Of a stretch of 18,099 bases of DNA, positions 7,753-15,552 are shown piece by piece. How positions within the stretch are numbered: position 1 is the stretch's first letter; each line of letters opens with the position of its first letter. Source of the stretch: Chloroflexota bacterium (GTDB lineage Bacteria; Chloroflexota; Chloroflexia; QHBQ01; JADMIH01). The notes beneath the pieces were generated by a model that saw only the letters and a list, made by a program, of their open reading frames with translations, was not told where the DNA came from and made no database searches. The DNA is taken from assembly GCA_015478675.1 (NCBI GenBank), contig JADMIH010000073.1, forward strand, positions 1-18,099, read 5' to 3'. The position numbers and the translations under genes are program-made.

Positions 7753-7805
7753 GCTCTTACCTCCTTCTGAGGGATCATCTGCCGGCCCCAAGCCTCTTGG
7801 AAGCC

Positions 7806-8534
7806 CTATCCCAGAACCCTCGCCATAAACTCTGCCACTACTGCACCGAGGTCAGCCTCGCGCTCTTCAAAGAAATGGCCCGTCCTACGGAGGGTTATAA
7901 CTGTATTCGGCTCAGGCAGACCCTTGACGTATTTTGCAAGCTGGTCGGGCGGGCAGAAATCGTCGCGCTCCCCTGTTACGAATAGCTTGGGGTGCGGCCA
8001 CTGCCCCAGATGCTCCAGGCTTCGCCATGCGACGGGTAGACCGATCACAGCCACAGCCTGCACGCGCTCCTCTTCCGGGTGAGCGGCGAGATATGCCAGC
8101 GAGATTCGCGCTCCAAAGGAATGTCCTACCAGAGCCATACGCCTGTTATCTACCCCTTCTTGCAACCCCAGGAAGTCGAGTGCGGCTCCCACGTCTTCGG
8201 TCTCCGGCTCGCCTTCATCAGCCACAAGCTTGTTGTCTTCCCACCGGGAGACACTACCCGTGCTTTTGCCAATGCCACGCGAATTGTAGCGCAAAGTGGC
8301 TATCCCGCGCTCTGTAAGCGCCGCCTCGATTGCTTGCAACACCTGCATATCCATGTTGCCGCCCGATGCAGGATTGGCGTGGCAAAGCACAATGCCGGGG
8401 TGGAGCATACCATCAGCAGGCACGTGAAGTCTTCCCTCAAGCTCCACCTGCTCATCATTATAACTACTGCCGGAGAAAGTTACATGCCTGCTATCGGCGG
8501 AAGGGGGTTGTGTAGAAAGGGCAGGGGCGCTCAT
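7806..8534 (-). CDS. Alpha/beta hydrolase
   Basis: A 242-residue cytoplasmic serine hydrolase. The nucleophile elbow GHSFG places Ser139. The acid is Asp191 or Asp192 in VTGERDDF, and the base is His220 in RRTGHFFEE. The strand-helix order and the CHANPASGGN segment after the second strand resemble the small dienelactone-hydrolase/CocE-like alpha/beta proteins often annotated as KANL3/Tex30-type hydrolases. The substrate cannot be read from sequence. The ATG start has only a weak ribosome binding site, and the gene begins 25 bp after the stop of the zinc-ribbon gene, so it probably depends on that operon. Its 54-bp gap to gatC suggests co-transcription. Confidence 0.85.
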   Translation of the reverse strand: MSAPALSTQPPSADSRHVTFSGSSYNDEQVELEGRLHVPADGMLHPGIVLCHANPASGGNMDMQVLQAIEAALTERGIATLRYNSRGIGKSTGSVSRWEDNKLVADEGEPETEDVGAALDFLGLQEGVDNRRMALVGHSFGARISLAYLAAHPEEERVQAVAVIGLPVAWRSLEHLGQWPHPKLFVTGERDDFCPPDQLAKYVKGLPEPNTVITLRRTGHFFEEREADLGAVVAEFMARVLG

Positions 8535-8559
8535 CAGAAGGTTTCGTGGCTCACTGCCG

Positions 8560-9099
8560 CTAGCTGTTCAGCTTGTAGCCACAGTGCGGGCAGAAGGTGG
8601 ACCCCGCTCGTATAGAGTTGTGGCAGACGGGGCAGCTAATGTCGGCTTGCGCCGATGGCGTCTCGCTGCCCGGTGTACTCTGGATCACAGGCTCCTGGCT
8701 TGTTTGCGGGGCCGTCCCAGTCGGTACAACTCCGCCTTGCTGTAATTGTGGCTGTGGTGAAAGCTGCGGTGGAATTGCGGCCGGCGCAGGAGGTGGCGGG
8801 GACGGGGGAGGCGGTTCCACCCACTCTTCGGCGTTGATGGCTTCTATTTCCGTGTTCTTGCTTTGGACCTCCGCCTGCATCTGCACTATTTCGTCTACAA
8901 TCGCCTGAAGCTCCGGGTCCAGCTTCACCCCGGCACCCGACATATCAATCACTTTCTGCCCCAGGGCGCGGGTCTGCGATTCAGCCTGTTTTTTTAGCCT
9001 GTTTGCCTCCGCTCGCACTCTGTTGGCTCGCATGAGCCTGTCGGCCTCAAAGCCGACCCTGTCGAAGCTCTTCCTTAGCTGGTATCCTATCCCTGACAT
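8560..9099 (-). CDS. Coiled-coil protein with C-terminal zinc ribbon
   Basis: A 179-residue soluble protein with three parts. Residues 1-95 are charged and helical, with coiled-coil character. Residues 96-150 form a linker rich in Pro, Gln and Ser. The C-terminal zinc ribbon has Cys156, Cys159, Cys170 and Cys173 (CPVC and CPHC). This architecture recurs in bacterial proteins of unknown role and may mediate protein contacts or nucleic-acid binding. The ATG start has GAGAGGG upstream. It follows rodA by 107 bp with no terminator seen. The function is unknown; only the zinc ribbon is firm. Confidence 0.8.
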   Translation of the reverse strand: MSGIGYQLRKSFDRVGFEADRLMRANRVRAEANRLKKQAESQTRALGQKVIDMSGAGVKLDPELQAIVDEIVQMQAEVQSKNTEIEAINAEEWVEPPPPSPPPPAPAAIPPQLSPQPQLQQGGVVPTGTAPQTSQEPVIQSTPGSETPSAQADISCPVCHNSIRAGSTFCPHCGYKLNS

Positions 9100-9206
9100 T
9101 TATTTACCCTCTCAAATTATGACCGCCCGCACGACCCTCATGGTTGAGATGGCCGCCCCTTTTCACTCCACTTTACGTGCAAAAAGCCACCCGGGTTTCA
9201 ATTTGC

Positions 9207-10376
9207 CTATCGCGGCCTGAGCGTCGTGCGGGCAGAGCGCGCCCAGCCTGCGCGCAGCGGGCTGCCGCCGAAGATTACGCTGCTGGAGCGCAGGGCTACA
9301 CTCTGCACAAGCCCCAGGCCGAGGAGAATGCTCATCAGCGATGAGCCTCCATAGCTGATGAAAGGTAGTGGTATGCCTGTGACCGGCATCAGGCCAATGT
9401 TCATGCCCACGTTGATGAAGACCTGCATACCTATCCATGCGGCCACCCCTGTGGCTATCAAGCTGCCGTAGGTGTCGTTGGCGCGTGAAGCCACAACGAG
9501 GCACCGCCAGACCAGGATGAGGAGCAGCGCGACGAGGGCCAGCGACCCGATGAAGCCGAACTCTTCGGCCACTACCGAGAAGATGAAGTCGCTGTACTGC
9601 ACCTTCAGGAAACCGAGTTGACTTTGGGTGCCCGATAAATAGCCCTGGCCGAACCAGCCCCCTGAGCCGATGGTGGTGCGCGCCTGGATTATGTTGTAAC
9701 CCTCGCCTAAAAGGTCGCTGTTCGGATTCAGGAAGACCAAAAAGCGCGAGCGCTGGTAATCTTGCATACCCCACTGCCAGAAAGCCAGGAGCGCGGGAAT
9801 AGCTACGATTCCCGCGCCTATGAAAATGCGTGCCCTAACGCCTGCCGCAACGGTCATGCCGAGGAAGATCGCTACGAGCATGATTGCTGTGCCGAGATCT
9901 GGTTGCTTGAAGACGATTACGGTGGGTATCACCGTCACAAGTCCGGCCGCAACAAACCACTTGACCTTGTGCAATTCGCGCTCGTGGTCGGAGAGGAGTT
10001 TTGCCAGCACAATAATCAATGTTAGCTTGGTGATCTCGCTTGGCTGGATAGCGAATAAGGGTGACTGTATCCAGCGCTGTGAGCCTTGTGTGACGATACC
10101 CACAGCTATCACAAGGCCAAGCAGCGCGAGGGTGAAGAGGTAGAGGGGCAGTGTAAAGCTCTCCAGGAACTTGTAGTTGATCCTGGAAACGGCGAACATC
10201 AGCGCCATGCCGATGAGAGCATAGAGCGCCTGCCTTGCCGCGAAGTCGTCCAGGCTGAGTATCGGCCCCGCATTGGCCTGCGTCGCGCTAAAGACCATAA
10301 CGACGCCAAGCACTGATGCCGCGACCGTGCAAAGGACAAGGGTAAAGTCGAGATTGTGTAACGTGGTGGCCCGCAA
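9207..10376 (-). CDS. rodA: RodA-type SEDS peptidoglycan glycosyltransferase
   Basis: An integral membrane polymerase that builds lateral-wall glycan strands from lipid II, normally with a class B penicillin-binding protein. The protein has about ten hydrophobic segments and the SEDS landmarks: QPSE at 111-114, KQPDLGTA at about 157-164, GTQSQLGFLKVQYSDFIFS with the putative catalytic Asp263 at 249-267, and PVTGIPLPFISYGGSS near the C-terminus. The pairing of GTQSQL with SDFIFS favours RodA over FtsW. Its 389 residues make it normal in length. The start is TTG with GAGGT seven bases upstream. It heads the minus-strand operon that ends in the FtsB-like gene. No partner PBP2 or mreBCD lies in the window. 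Confidence 0.92.
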   Translation of the reverse strand: MRATTLHNLDFTLVLCTVAASVLGVVMVFSATQANAGPILSLDDFAARQALYALIGMALMFAVSRINYKFLESFTLPLYLFTLALLGLVIAVGIVTQGSQRWIQSPLFAIQPSEITKLTLIIVLAKLLSDHERELHKVKWFVAAGLVTVIPTVIVFKQPDLGTAIMLVAIFLGMTVAAGVRARIFIGAGIVAIPALLAFWQWGMQDYQRSRFLVFLNPNSDLLGEGYNIIQARTTIGSGGWFGQGYLSGTQSQLGFLKVQYSDFIFSVVAEEFGFIGSLALVALLLILVWRCLVVASRANDTYGSLIATGVAAWIGMQVFINVGMNIGLMPVTGIPLPFISYGGSSLMSILLGLGLVQSVALRSSSVIFGGSPLRAGWARSARTTLRPR

Positions 10377-10418
10377 TTCTATACCTCAGCAGCTTTATGA
10401 TAACAAAGAGTGCGCCAC

Positions 10419-10448
10419 ACTATAACACAGCAGTCCGCCCTTCGGCAA
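10419..10448 (-). promoter_or_regulatory. Promoter of the rodA operon
   Basis: On the minus strand, TTGCCG (10443-10448), an 18-bp spacer and TATAGT (10419-10424), about 43 bp upstream of the rodA TTG start. Repeat A3 begins 14 bp upstream of the -35 box, the same distance as A2 from the tRNA promoter. Confidence 0.65.
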
Positions 10449-10462
10449 TCGAAAAAAGTTGG

Positions 10463-10711
10463 CTAAATGTTCAGATTAGGGGTGGAGCAATCTTGAAGGA
10501 GTAGCTGTGGAGGCGTATCCTTACGCACCCTCACCCCATGCCCCTCTCCCTTCGTGGGAGAGGGGCATGGGGTGAGGGGAGGGACGCCCCTGCACTCCTA
10601 CCCCTACTCCTCTGAAAATGAGAAGGGTAGTAGTATAGAGGGGTGCTAAATCACTCGTATTTTCATTCGTAATGGTGGCCCATAGGGTCATGGCTTACTC
10701 TGAACATTTAC
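10463..10711. repeat. Family A miniature inverted-repeat element, copy A3
   Basis: The left end is ctaaatgttcaga and the right end tctgaacatttac. It is the longest copy (249 bp) and contains a 23-bp perfect stem (10528-10550 with 10556-10578) around a ttcgt loop. It shares ggtggagcaatctt and gtagctgtggaggcgta with A1. I see no flanking duplication. It fills most of the rodA-glycosidase intergenic gap. Confidence 0.75.
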
Positions 10712-10744
10712 AAGGGGTTCGTCAGCCGTGCTGACCTCTTACGC

Positions 10745-10775
10745 GAAAGCCTTTCCCAGAGCGGGAAAGGCTTTC
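10745..10775 (-). terminator. Terminator-like hairpin after the SLH glycosidase gene
   Basis: A 13-bp perfect stem with a 5-base loop, 29 bp past the stop codon of the 10804-13209 gene. The T residues lie mostly within the stem (GGCTTTC), so it is an imperfect intrinsic terminator. Confidence 0.65.
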
Positions 10776-10803
10776 ATTTGCGGCTTACGTGCGGTTGATC
10801 TGT

Positions 10804-13209
10804 TTATGGTTCCGTCCTGCCTCCCGGCGCAGGGCTGTTTGCTCCTCCACCCGACTTCACGATTACCGTGACTGATGCCGTTGGCGAGACAGCCGACGTT
10901 GGCATCGCAGTTGAAGTCGGGATCGTTGTAGCTGTTACTATGGGAGTGGAAGTGCGGGTTGCCGTAGGAGTGGAGGTGCGCGTGGGGGTAGAAGTGGCTG
11001 TTGCGGTTGCAGTCGAGGTAGGCATAGCGGTGGCTGTTGCGGTAGCTGTTGGTGTGGGGATAGTAGCGCTCACCGCCAGGTAGACCATTTTGCAAATCTG
11101 CGCGCGTGTGGCGGTGTTACCCGGCCTGAAGTAAGGCTTGTTGCCGCTGTCGCAAGGCTCGCCTGGGCCGCCACATGGATAGCCGCCGATAATGCCTCTG
11201 GCCGCTGCGGTTTCCACATACTGGAAGAAGGTTGAACCGGGCGGCACGTCCTCAAAGGTTGCAGACCCGGGGTTTTGCAGCGTCCAGTCCGCCGCCAATG
11301 CCACTATCTTGGCGATTTGCCCTCGCGTGACTGTGGCATTGGGCCTGAAGTAAGGCTTGTTGCCGCTGTCGCAAGGCTCGCCTGGGCCGCCGCATGGGTA
11401 TCCGTTGATAAGGTTGCGCGCCGATGCGGTCTCCACGTAAGGGTAGAAAGTGCTGCCCATAGGCACGTCCGTAAAGTGCGCGTCGGGGGGCGAGACTACA
11501 GGGAAGTTGAACGCCAGCACCACGATCTTTGCGAGTTGGCCGCGCGTGGCGGTGTTGGCAGGCCGGAAAGTACCGTCGGCGTAGCCACTGATAGCGCCCA
11601 CATTAGCCAGGTACTGAATGTAGCTGAACGCCCAGTAGTCAGCAGGCACATCTGAGAATAGTACATTAGAGACCGTGATCTGCTGCGACGGCGCATTCGT
11701 GGTGCGGCGCGGTGGATAGCTCTCCACAACGTAAGGGCTGATTGTGTACACCTCGGTGTCGGGCCCGCCATTAGCGCCAATAGTCAGCGTGGCGCGCCAC
11801 GTGCCCACCTGAGCCGTGCCGGAAACGAGGCTGAAGTTGAGAAGCTGGTAGCCGCCATCGGGGAACTGAACATTGGCGTAGACGCTGTCAACAGGTGTGG
11901 AGTCATTGTCGGAGGCATCTACCTCGATAGTGAGCATGCCTCCACGCACATTGAAGTTGGTGCTGCTGTACCGGACGGCCCGTATTATGGGCGCGTTGTC
12001 AGGCCCGATAGTGGCTGTAGACGTTGGCTGAGGAGTAGTTGGCACGGGTGTATAGGTTGGCGGTGGATATTGTGCGAAGGAGGCCAGGGCTGCCTGAGCG
12101 GGCCTGTTCTTGACCGACCAGAAGCGGAAAGCATCGCACTGCTGGTACCAGGGGGCTTCATTGAAGTCGAAGTTGAAGACAAAGATGTTTCCCATCCAGG
12201 GCCAGTATGACCTTGCCCACTGATAAGCGCGCACAAGGTAGTCTGCCTGGGTTTGCGGGTCGAAGTTGTAATACCAGTCGGGCTTGGGGCACGTGGACCC
12301 TTCAGTGGCGGGGTCTATAGCCCAGCCCATCTCGGTGGCCCATATTTGCTTTGCGCCATCTCCATATTCCAACATGACGGCCCGGTGGCGTTCCGCCCTC
12401 CTGAAAACCAGAGGGGGGTTAGTGGCAAGCGGGTCGGCTTCGGGGGGTGAAACGAAGCCGTAAGGGTGGTCGCTCAACACATCGAAGTAAGGAGCGGCCC
12501 CTGCGCTGTACATAGCTCGTAAGAAGTCGAGGTCGTCCACCGCGCAGGTGACGGGCTTGAGGGAGCGGCTTATGCCGACTGTGGTCACAGCCCCGGCCAC
12601 AACTGTAGCGCTGGGGTCTACGCTCTTTATCTGAGGATAGACCGCCGCGAGCATCGCTGTGTAGCGGGCCGGGTCGGGACAAAGTCCGCCCCATTCGAGA
12701 TCGGTATTTGGCTCGTTCCATATCTCGTAGGCAATTTGCACCGTTGGGCGCAGGTCCACTCGCACATGCTGTGCAAGAGCGCGAGCGAAGCGCCCGAAAT
12801 CGGCGGGGTTGGCAGGTGGACATGTGTCGTTGCCCGAACAGGCAGGGTCACGCGCCCAGGCGGGAGGCCTGCTCACTCGGATCAGCACATTTACCCCTGC
12901 TGACTGTGCGCCATTGACTATGTTGTTTACGTCGCCCCAGTTATAGTTGCCTTGTGTAGCCTCCGCATCTTTCCAGAAGATGCCATACGAGACCCACTGA
13001 AAGCCCATGCTTCGCACAGTGGGGTTGTTCCCCGTGAGGGCCATCACAAAGCCATACTGTAAGTTAGTGGAGGCAGGCCGCGCCGCGCTCGAAGCTGATT
13101 TACTTCCCCCAACGCCTGCCAGCAAGGCGAGCAAGAGGGCTATCAGCAGAGTGTATCTCACCACCGGCTTCTGCCCACCGCCGACTGCTACTGTCTTCCA
13201 ATACGCCAT
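10804..13209 (-). CDS. Exported clan GH-A-like glycosidase with three SLH repeats
   Basis: A predicted cell-surface glycoside hydrolase of 801 residues. After a signal peptide comes a (beta/alpha)8-barrel to about residue 375, with acid/base Glu166 in EIWNEPN and nucleophile Glu293 in IWATEMGW, the classic clan GH-A pair. Then come a Thr/Pro linker, an immunoglobulin-like domain (about 405-510), three SLH repeats (about 518-575, 585-645, 652-712) and an 85-residue tail of Thr, Pro, Ser and Ala. Repeats 2 and 3 share 50 identical bases (11123-11172 and 11342-11391). Family 5, 39 or a relative is possible; the substrate cannot be told. I chose the ATG at 13209, which has AGAAGGA upstream. A TTG at 13239 would add ten residues but overlaps the family B target duplication. 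It is probably anchored to the wall by SLH binding. Confidence 0.85.
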   Translation of the reverse strand: MAYWKTVAVGGGQKPVVRYTLLIALLLALLAGVGGSKSASSAARPASTNLQYGFVMALTGNNPTVRSMGFQWVSYGIFWKDAEATQGNYNWGDVNNIVNGAQSAGVNVLIRVSRPPAWARDPACSGNDTCPPANPADFGRFARALAQHVRVDLRPTVQIAYEIWNEPNTDLEWGGLCPDPARYTAMLAAVYPQIKSVDPSATVVAGAVTTVGISRSLKPVTCAVDDLDFLRAMYSAGAAPYFDVLSDHPYGFVSPPEADPLATNPPLVFRRAERHRAVMLEYGDGAKQIWATEMGWAIDPATEGSTCPKPDWYYNFDPQTQADYLVRAYQWARSYWPWMGNIFVFNFDFNEAPWYQQCDAFRFWSVKNRPAQAALASFAQYPPPTYTPVPTTPQPTSTATIGPDNAPIIRAVRYSSTNFNVRGGMLTIEVDASDNDSTPVDSVYANVQFPDGGYQLLNFSLVSGTAQVGTWRATLTIGANGGPDTEVYTISPYVVESYPPRRTTNAPSQQITVSNVLFSDVPADYWAFSYIQYLANVGAISGYADGTFRPANTATRGQLAKIVVLAFNFPVVSPPDAHFTDVPMGSTFYPYVETASARNLINGYPCGGPGEPCDSGNKPYFRPNATVTRGQIAKIVALAADWTLQNPGSATFEDVPPGSTFFQYVETAAARGIIGGYPCGGPGEPCDSGNKPYFRPGNTATRAQICKMVYLAVSATIPTPTATATATAMPTSTATATATSTPTRTSTPTATRTSTPIVTATTIPTSTAMPTSAVSPTASVTVIVKSGGGANSPAPGGRTEP

Positions 13210-13240
13210 CGTTTCGCTTCCTTCTCTAGCTATGCGCAAT

Positions 13241-13435
13241 GTAACTACTCAGCTACAGTATGACGCTTCCATGCCGAGTTCAAACACAACATCTTGTGAT
13301 TTTCGGCCACTTGAAAGCTGCTCAAGACGACCATTTCGCGGGCTATATCTGCTGAGTAAGGCCACTGGCACAATATGTTGTTCTAATGAGCCAAGTTCGG
13401 CCTAAATGTTGAAGATATGTGGGCTGAGTAGTTAC
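13241..13435. repeat. Family B miniature inverted-repeat element with 8-bp target duplication
   Basis: A 195-bp element bounded by the perfect 13-bp inverted repeat GTAACTACTCAGC (13241-13253) and GCTGAGTAGTTAC (13423-13435). The identical 8-mer tgcgcaat lies directly outside both ends (13233-13240 and 13436-13443). It has no coding capacity. The terminal GTAA and 8-bp duplication are the hallmarks of IS66-type transposition. It sits 31 bp upstream of the glycosidase start codon. Confidence 0.9.
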
Positions 13436-13443
13436 TGCGCAAT

Positions 13444-13705
13444 AACATAGTGCCCGGTGAGATGCCTGGTAAGTTCCAGACTTCGCCTCGTCCATACAAC
13501 TGCCCCAGCATTGAGCACAGCTTGCAATTTCCATACCTGACCGGAAGATGCGCTTAAATATAACGCCTCACTTGCCCAACAGGTTCTGCTATACACAGCG
13601 AAAGTGTTTGAGGGCGTAGAGGGCAAGCTTTCGCCAGGTTCAATTCCCCCTCAACAGTGCGCTTAGCCAACATCAACGTTCACTAAAAGTGGGGACAAAT
13701 CAGAT
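13444..13705. other. Intergenic, no gene or RNA motif recognised
   Basis: This was the original upstream region of the glycosidase gene before family B inserted. I see no convincing promoter, riboswitch or reading frame with a ribosome binding site. The native promoter of the glycosidase may lie here. Confidence 0.3.
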
Positions 13706-13752
13706 GAAAACAAGCAAGTAGCTCCGCCGCATGGAGCTACTTGCTTGTTTTC
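13706..13752 (-). terminator. Intrinsic terminator, probably bidirectional
   Basis: A 20-bp perfect stem (13706-13725 with 13733-13752) and a 7-base loop. On the minus strand it ends GTTTTC and begins GAAAAC, so it can act in both directions. It lies 86 bp downstream of the stop codon of the 13839-15299 gene. Confidence 0.8.
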
Positions 13753-13838
13753 GAGAACGAAAGCCCTTCCCCGCACGTGCGGCAGCAGTGCCTGTGCGTT
13801 ATACCGGGAGGCGAAATTAGCAGCCAGAGAAAGCTTGC

Positions 13839-15299
13839 TCAGCCTCCTGGCGATGAAGCTAGCTCGCTGCCGAGCGCGCCCAGTACGATCCTATGGCCCT
13901 CAGGCAGATCAGGGTGTAGCTCCATGCGGGCGCGCTGGAACCACTGTGTCAAATACGTCTTGCCATCATTGGGGTTGGTCATATTAGCAGCCGGCGATAT
14001 GGGGAAGCCAAAGGTGCGCTCACCGCCGTTGTTCAACCAATAGTCGTAAAAGCCTCCCGTGATGGCCTGACCGGTGGTGGGGAAATATTTCCCCTCTCCT
14101 GGGTCATCGCTCCGTGCCCACGACAGATTTAGCTGCGAGGCACGCTCCTGCCCGATGAGGCCCAGCACGACCTCAGGTGAGGCCCCACCTGACCCCGCGT
14201 TTTCAGGGTGTAGCTCGAAGCGAGCGCGCTCAAACTGCTGGACCAATATGCCGCCTTGCATCTCCTCCGGCCCTATTGGGTATCCAAAGTTCTTCAGCCC
14301 CCCGTATTCGTTCCAGAACTTTAGAAAATCATGCCCTACCGACTGCCGAGTTTCCGGGAAGTAGAGCGCGGGGCTTGAAGGGTGATCATTGAAGTAGTTA
14401 TAGACGCGGGTGGCGAGTTCAGGCATCTTGTCGTAGACAGTCTGATAGCTGTCCATATTGCTTGCCATAGCCACAATCACGAACGGTCCCGAAGGCCCAT
14501 ACACAATACCTGCATCATGGAGCTGCAAGTCGAGCGCACCCGTCTTGTGCGCGTAGGGAACGCCATCAGGAAGGCCGGGTGGTATGAGGTTGTTGATCTG
14601 CTGGTCGAGCATCATCTCGATCATCTGCTTGCTCGAGTCGGCGTCCACCATTTGTGAGGTGGCAATCATCTCCATTTCGCGCATCATGTCAATAGGGGTG
14701 GTCAGATTGTCGCCCACGCCCGTCCAGTCGAGGAGGGAGTTGTCAAGCCCGTTCTGCTTCATAAAGCGATTAATATTATCAGGCCCCAGCACGCGCACCA
14801 GAAACGCCGCCGCGGTATTATCGCTGACCGTCACCATCAGATAGGCTGCGCGGCGCAAGGTGAGCGTAGTGCCCACATCAAGCGCCAGGTTGCCCTGGAT
14901 GCTGTCAAAGTAGGCGTCTTCGCTTGTCACATCTGATGTGTCGTCCAGGCTGACTATCCCGGCCTTGACCTGACGGTAAAGCTCGTTGAGCACCCACATT
15001 TTGTATAGCGATGCCGATATCTGTTGTTTGTCGCCGTTAAAGGCGGCGAACTGCCCAGTGTCGAGCTTTTTGACGGCTACACCCCAGTCGCCGCCGAGAT
15101 TGCCAACAACATCTTCAACAATAGCTTGCAACTGGCTGTCAGGCTCGTCGGGCGCGCTACTGTATAACGTCACAGGGGGTTCAGAGGTACGCACAACCTG
15201 TGCAGCAGCCCAGGGTGCGCCTGAGCCAGGCAACAGTAATGAAATTATGATCAATGCCGTGATTACAAATAAACCACGGGCTTTGCGACGCTTCGCCAA
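13839..15299 (-). CDS. Exported class A beta-lactamase-fold serine hydrolase with two wall-type repeats
   Basis: A 486-residue protein with a signal peptide at residues 1-34. The serine hydrolase domain (about 55-305) shows Ser97-x-x-Lys100 (SLYK), Ser159-Asp-Asn (SDN) and Lys252-Thr-Gly (KTG). The omega-loop ExxLN of true class A beta-lactamases is absent between SDN and TTPIDM, so an acyl-enzyme might not be hydrolysed quickly. A penicilloyl-binding or D,D-peptidase-like role fits better than drug resistance. Two related C-terminal repeats follow at about 313-380 and 404-480, each YFPxT...FxxYWxxxGGxxxFGxPI...QxFxRARxELHP...VLGxxG, a repeat known from Chloroflexota exported proteins. The start is TTG with GAGGT upstream. 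The gene is monocistronic, with its own promoter and terminator. Confidence 0.88.
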   Translation of the reverse strand: MAKRRKARGLFVITALIIISLLLPGSGAPWAAAQVVRTSEPPVTLYSSAPDEPDSQLQAIVEDVVGNLGGDWGVAVKKLDTGQFAAFNGDKQQISASLYKMWVLNELYRQVKAGIVSLDDTSDVTSEDAYFDSIQGNLALDVGTTLTLRRAAYLMVTVSDNTAAAFLVRVLGPDNINRFMKQNGLDNSLLDWTGVGDNLTTPIDMMREMEMIATSQMVDADSSKQMIEMMLDQQINNLIPPGLPDGVPYAHKTGALDLQLHDAGIVYGPSGPFVIVAMASNMDSYQTVYDKMPELATRVYNYFNDHPSSPALYFPETRQSVGHDFLKFWNEYGGLKNFGYPIGPEEMQGGILVQQFERARFELHPENAGSGGASPEVVLGLIGQERASQLNLSWARSDDPGEGKYFPTTGQAITGGFYDYWLNNGGERTFGFPISPAANMTNPNDGKTYLTQWFQRARMELHPDLPEGHRIVLGALGSELASSPGG

Positions 15300-15330
15300 C
15301 TAGCTACCTCAGAAAAGTTCGTTCCCACTG

Positions 15331-15359
15331 ATTATATAGTATTTTGAGGAGAGTAGAAA
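15331..15359 (-). promoter_or_regulatory. Candidate promoter of the beta-lactamase-fold gene
   Basis: On the minus strand, TATAAT at 15331-15336, 31 bp upstream of the TTG start. Seventeen bases upstream is the weak -35 match TTTCTA (15354-15359). The -10 box is perfect; the -35 box is poor. Confidence 0.55.
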
Positions 15360-15422
15360 GAGCTTTGTACACAAATAGGTAACAGATCAGGTATTACTTT
15401 CGGTCAAAAGTGTGCGGAAAGG

Positions 15423-15451
15423 TTGACGGGGGCAGTTCGCGGTTATATAAT
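15423..15451 (+). promoter_or_regulatory. Strong plus-strand promoter
   Basis: TTGACG (15423-15428), a 17-bp spacer and TATAAT (15446-15451). It is the best promoter match in the window apart from that of tRNA-fMet. Transcription would start near 15458 and run through the 20-codon frame and the hairpin towards the SWIM gene. It is divergent from the 15331-15359 promoter. Confidence 0.8.
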
Positions 15452-15489
15452 GAGGTCAAGAAATCTCCTGAAAGAGGGAGGGTGCGTCT

Positions 15490-15552
15490 ATGATACTGAT
15501 AAGGAGCGGGGCGTTGCTCACTTTGCGTGAAGCTGGCCCTGACTTGAAGTAA
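15490..15552 (+). CDS. Possible 20-residue leader peptide
   Basis: ATG to TAA encodes MILIRSGALLTLREAGPDLK. GGGAGG lies eight bases upstream of the ATG, and a near-consensus promoter is 40 bp upstream. The frame ends exactly where a stem-loop begins, and the next gene has its own ribosome binding site 120 bp later. This layout fits a leader peptide or a very small protein. It has no run of one amino acid to indicate classic amino-acid attenuation. The alternative is a small non-coding RNA of about 130 nt in which the frame is accidental. Confidence 0.4.
   Translation: MILIRSGALLTLREAGPDLK

Noticed and set aside
7753..7791. A longer gatC beginning at the TTG at 7791
   Set aside because: The extension has no ribosome binding site and no family match, whereas AGGAGGT precedes the inner TTG.
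10455..10719. Target duplications around A1, A3 and A5
   Set aside because: I compared eight bases on each side of these copies and found no convincing match; only A2 and family B have clear ones.
10739..11095. A 118-residue frame rich in His, Asn and Tyr on the minus strand
   Set aside because: It is the alternative-frame reading of the Thr/Pro repeat tail of the glycosidase and has no ribosome binding site of its own.
13444..13705. A riboswitch ahead of the glycosidase gene
   Set aside because: No conserved core of a known riboswitch class is recognisable by eye.
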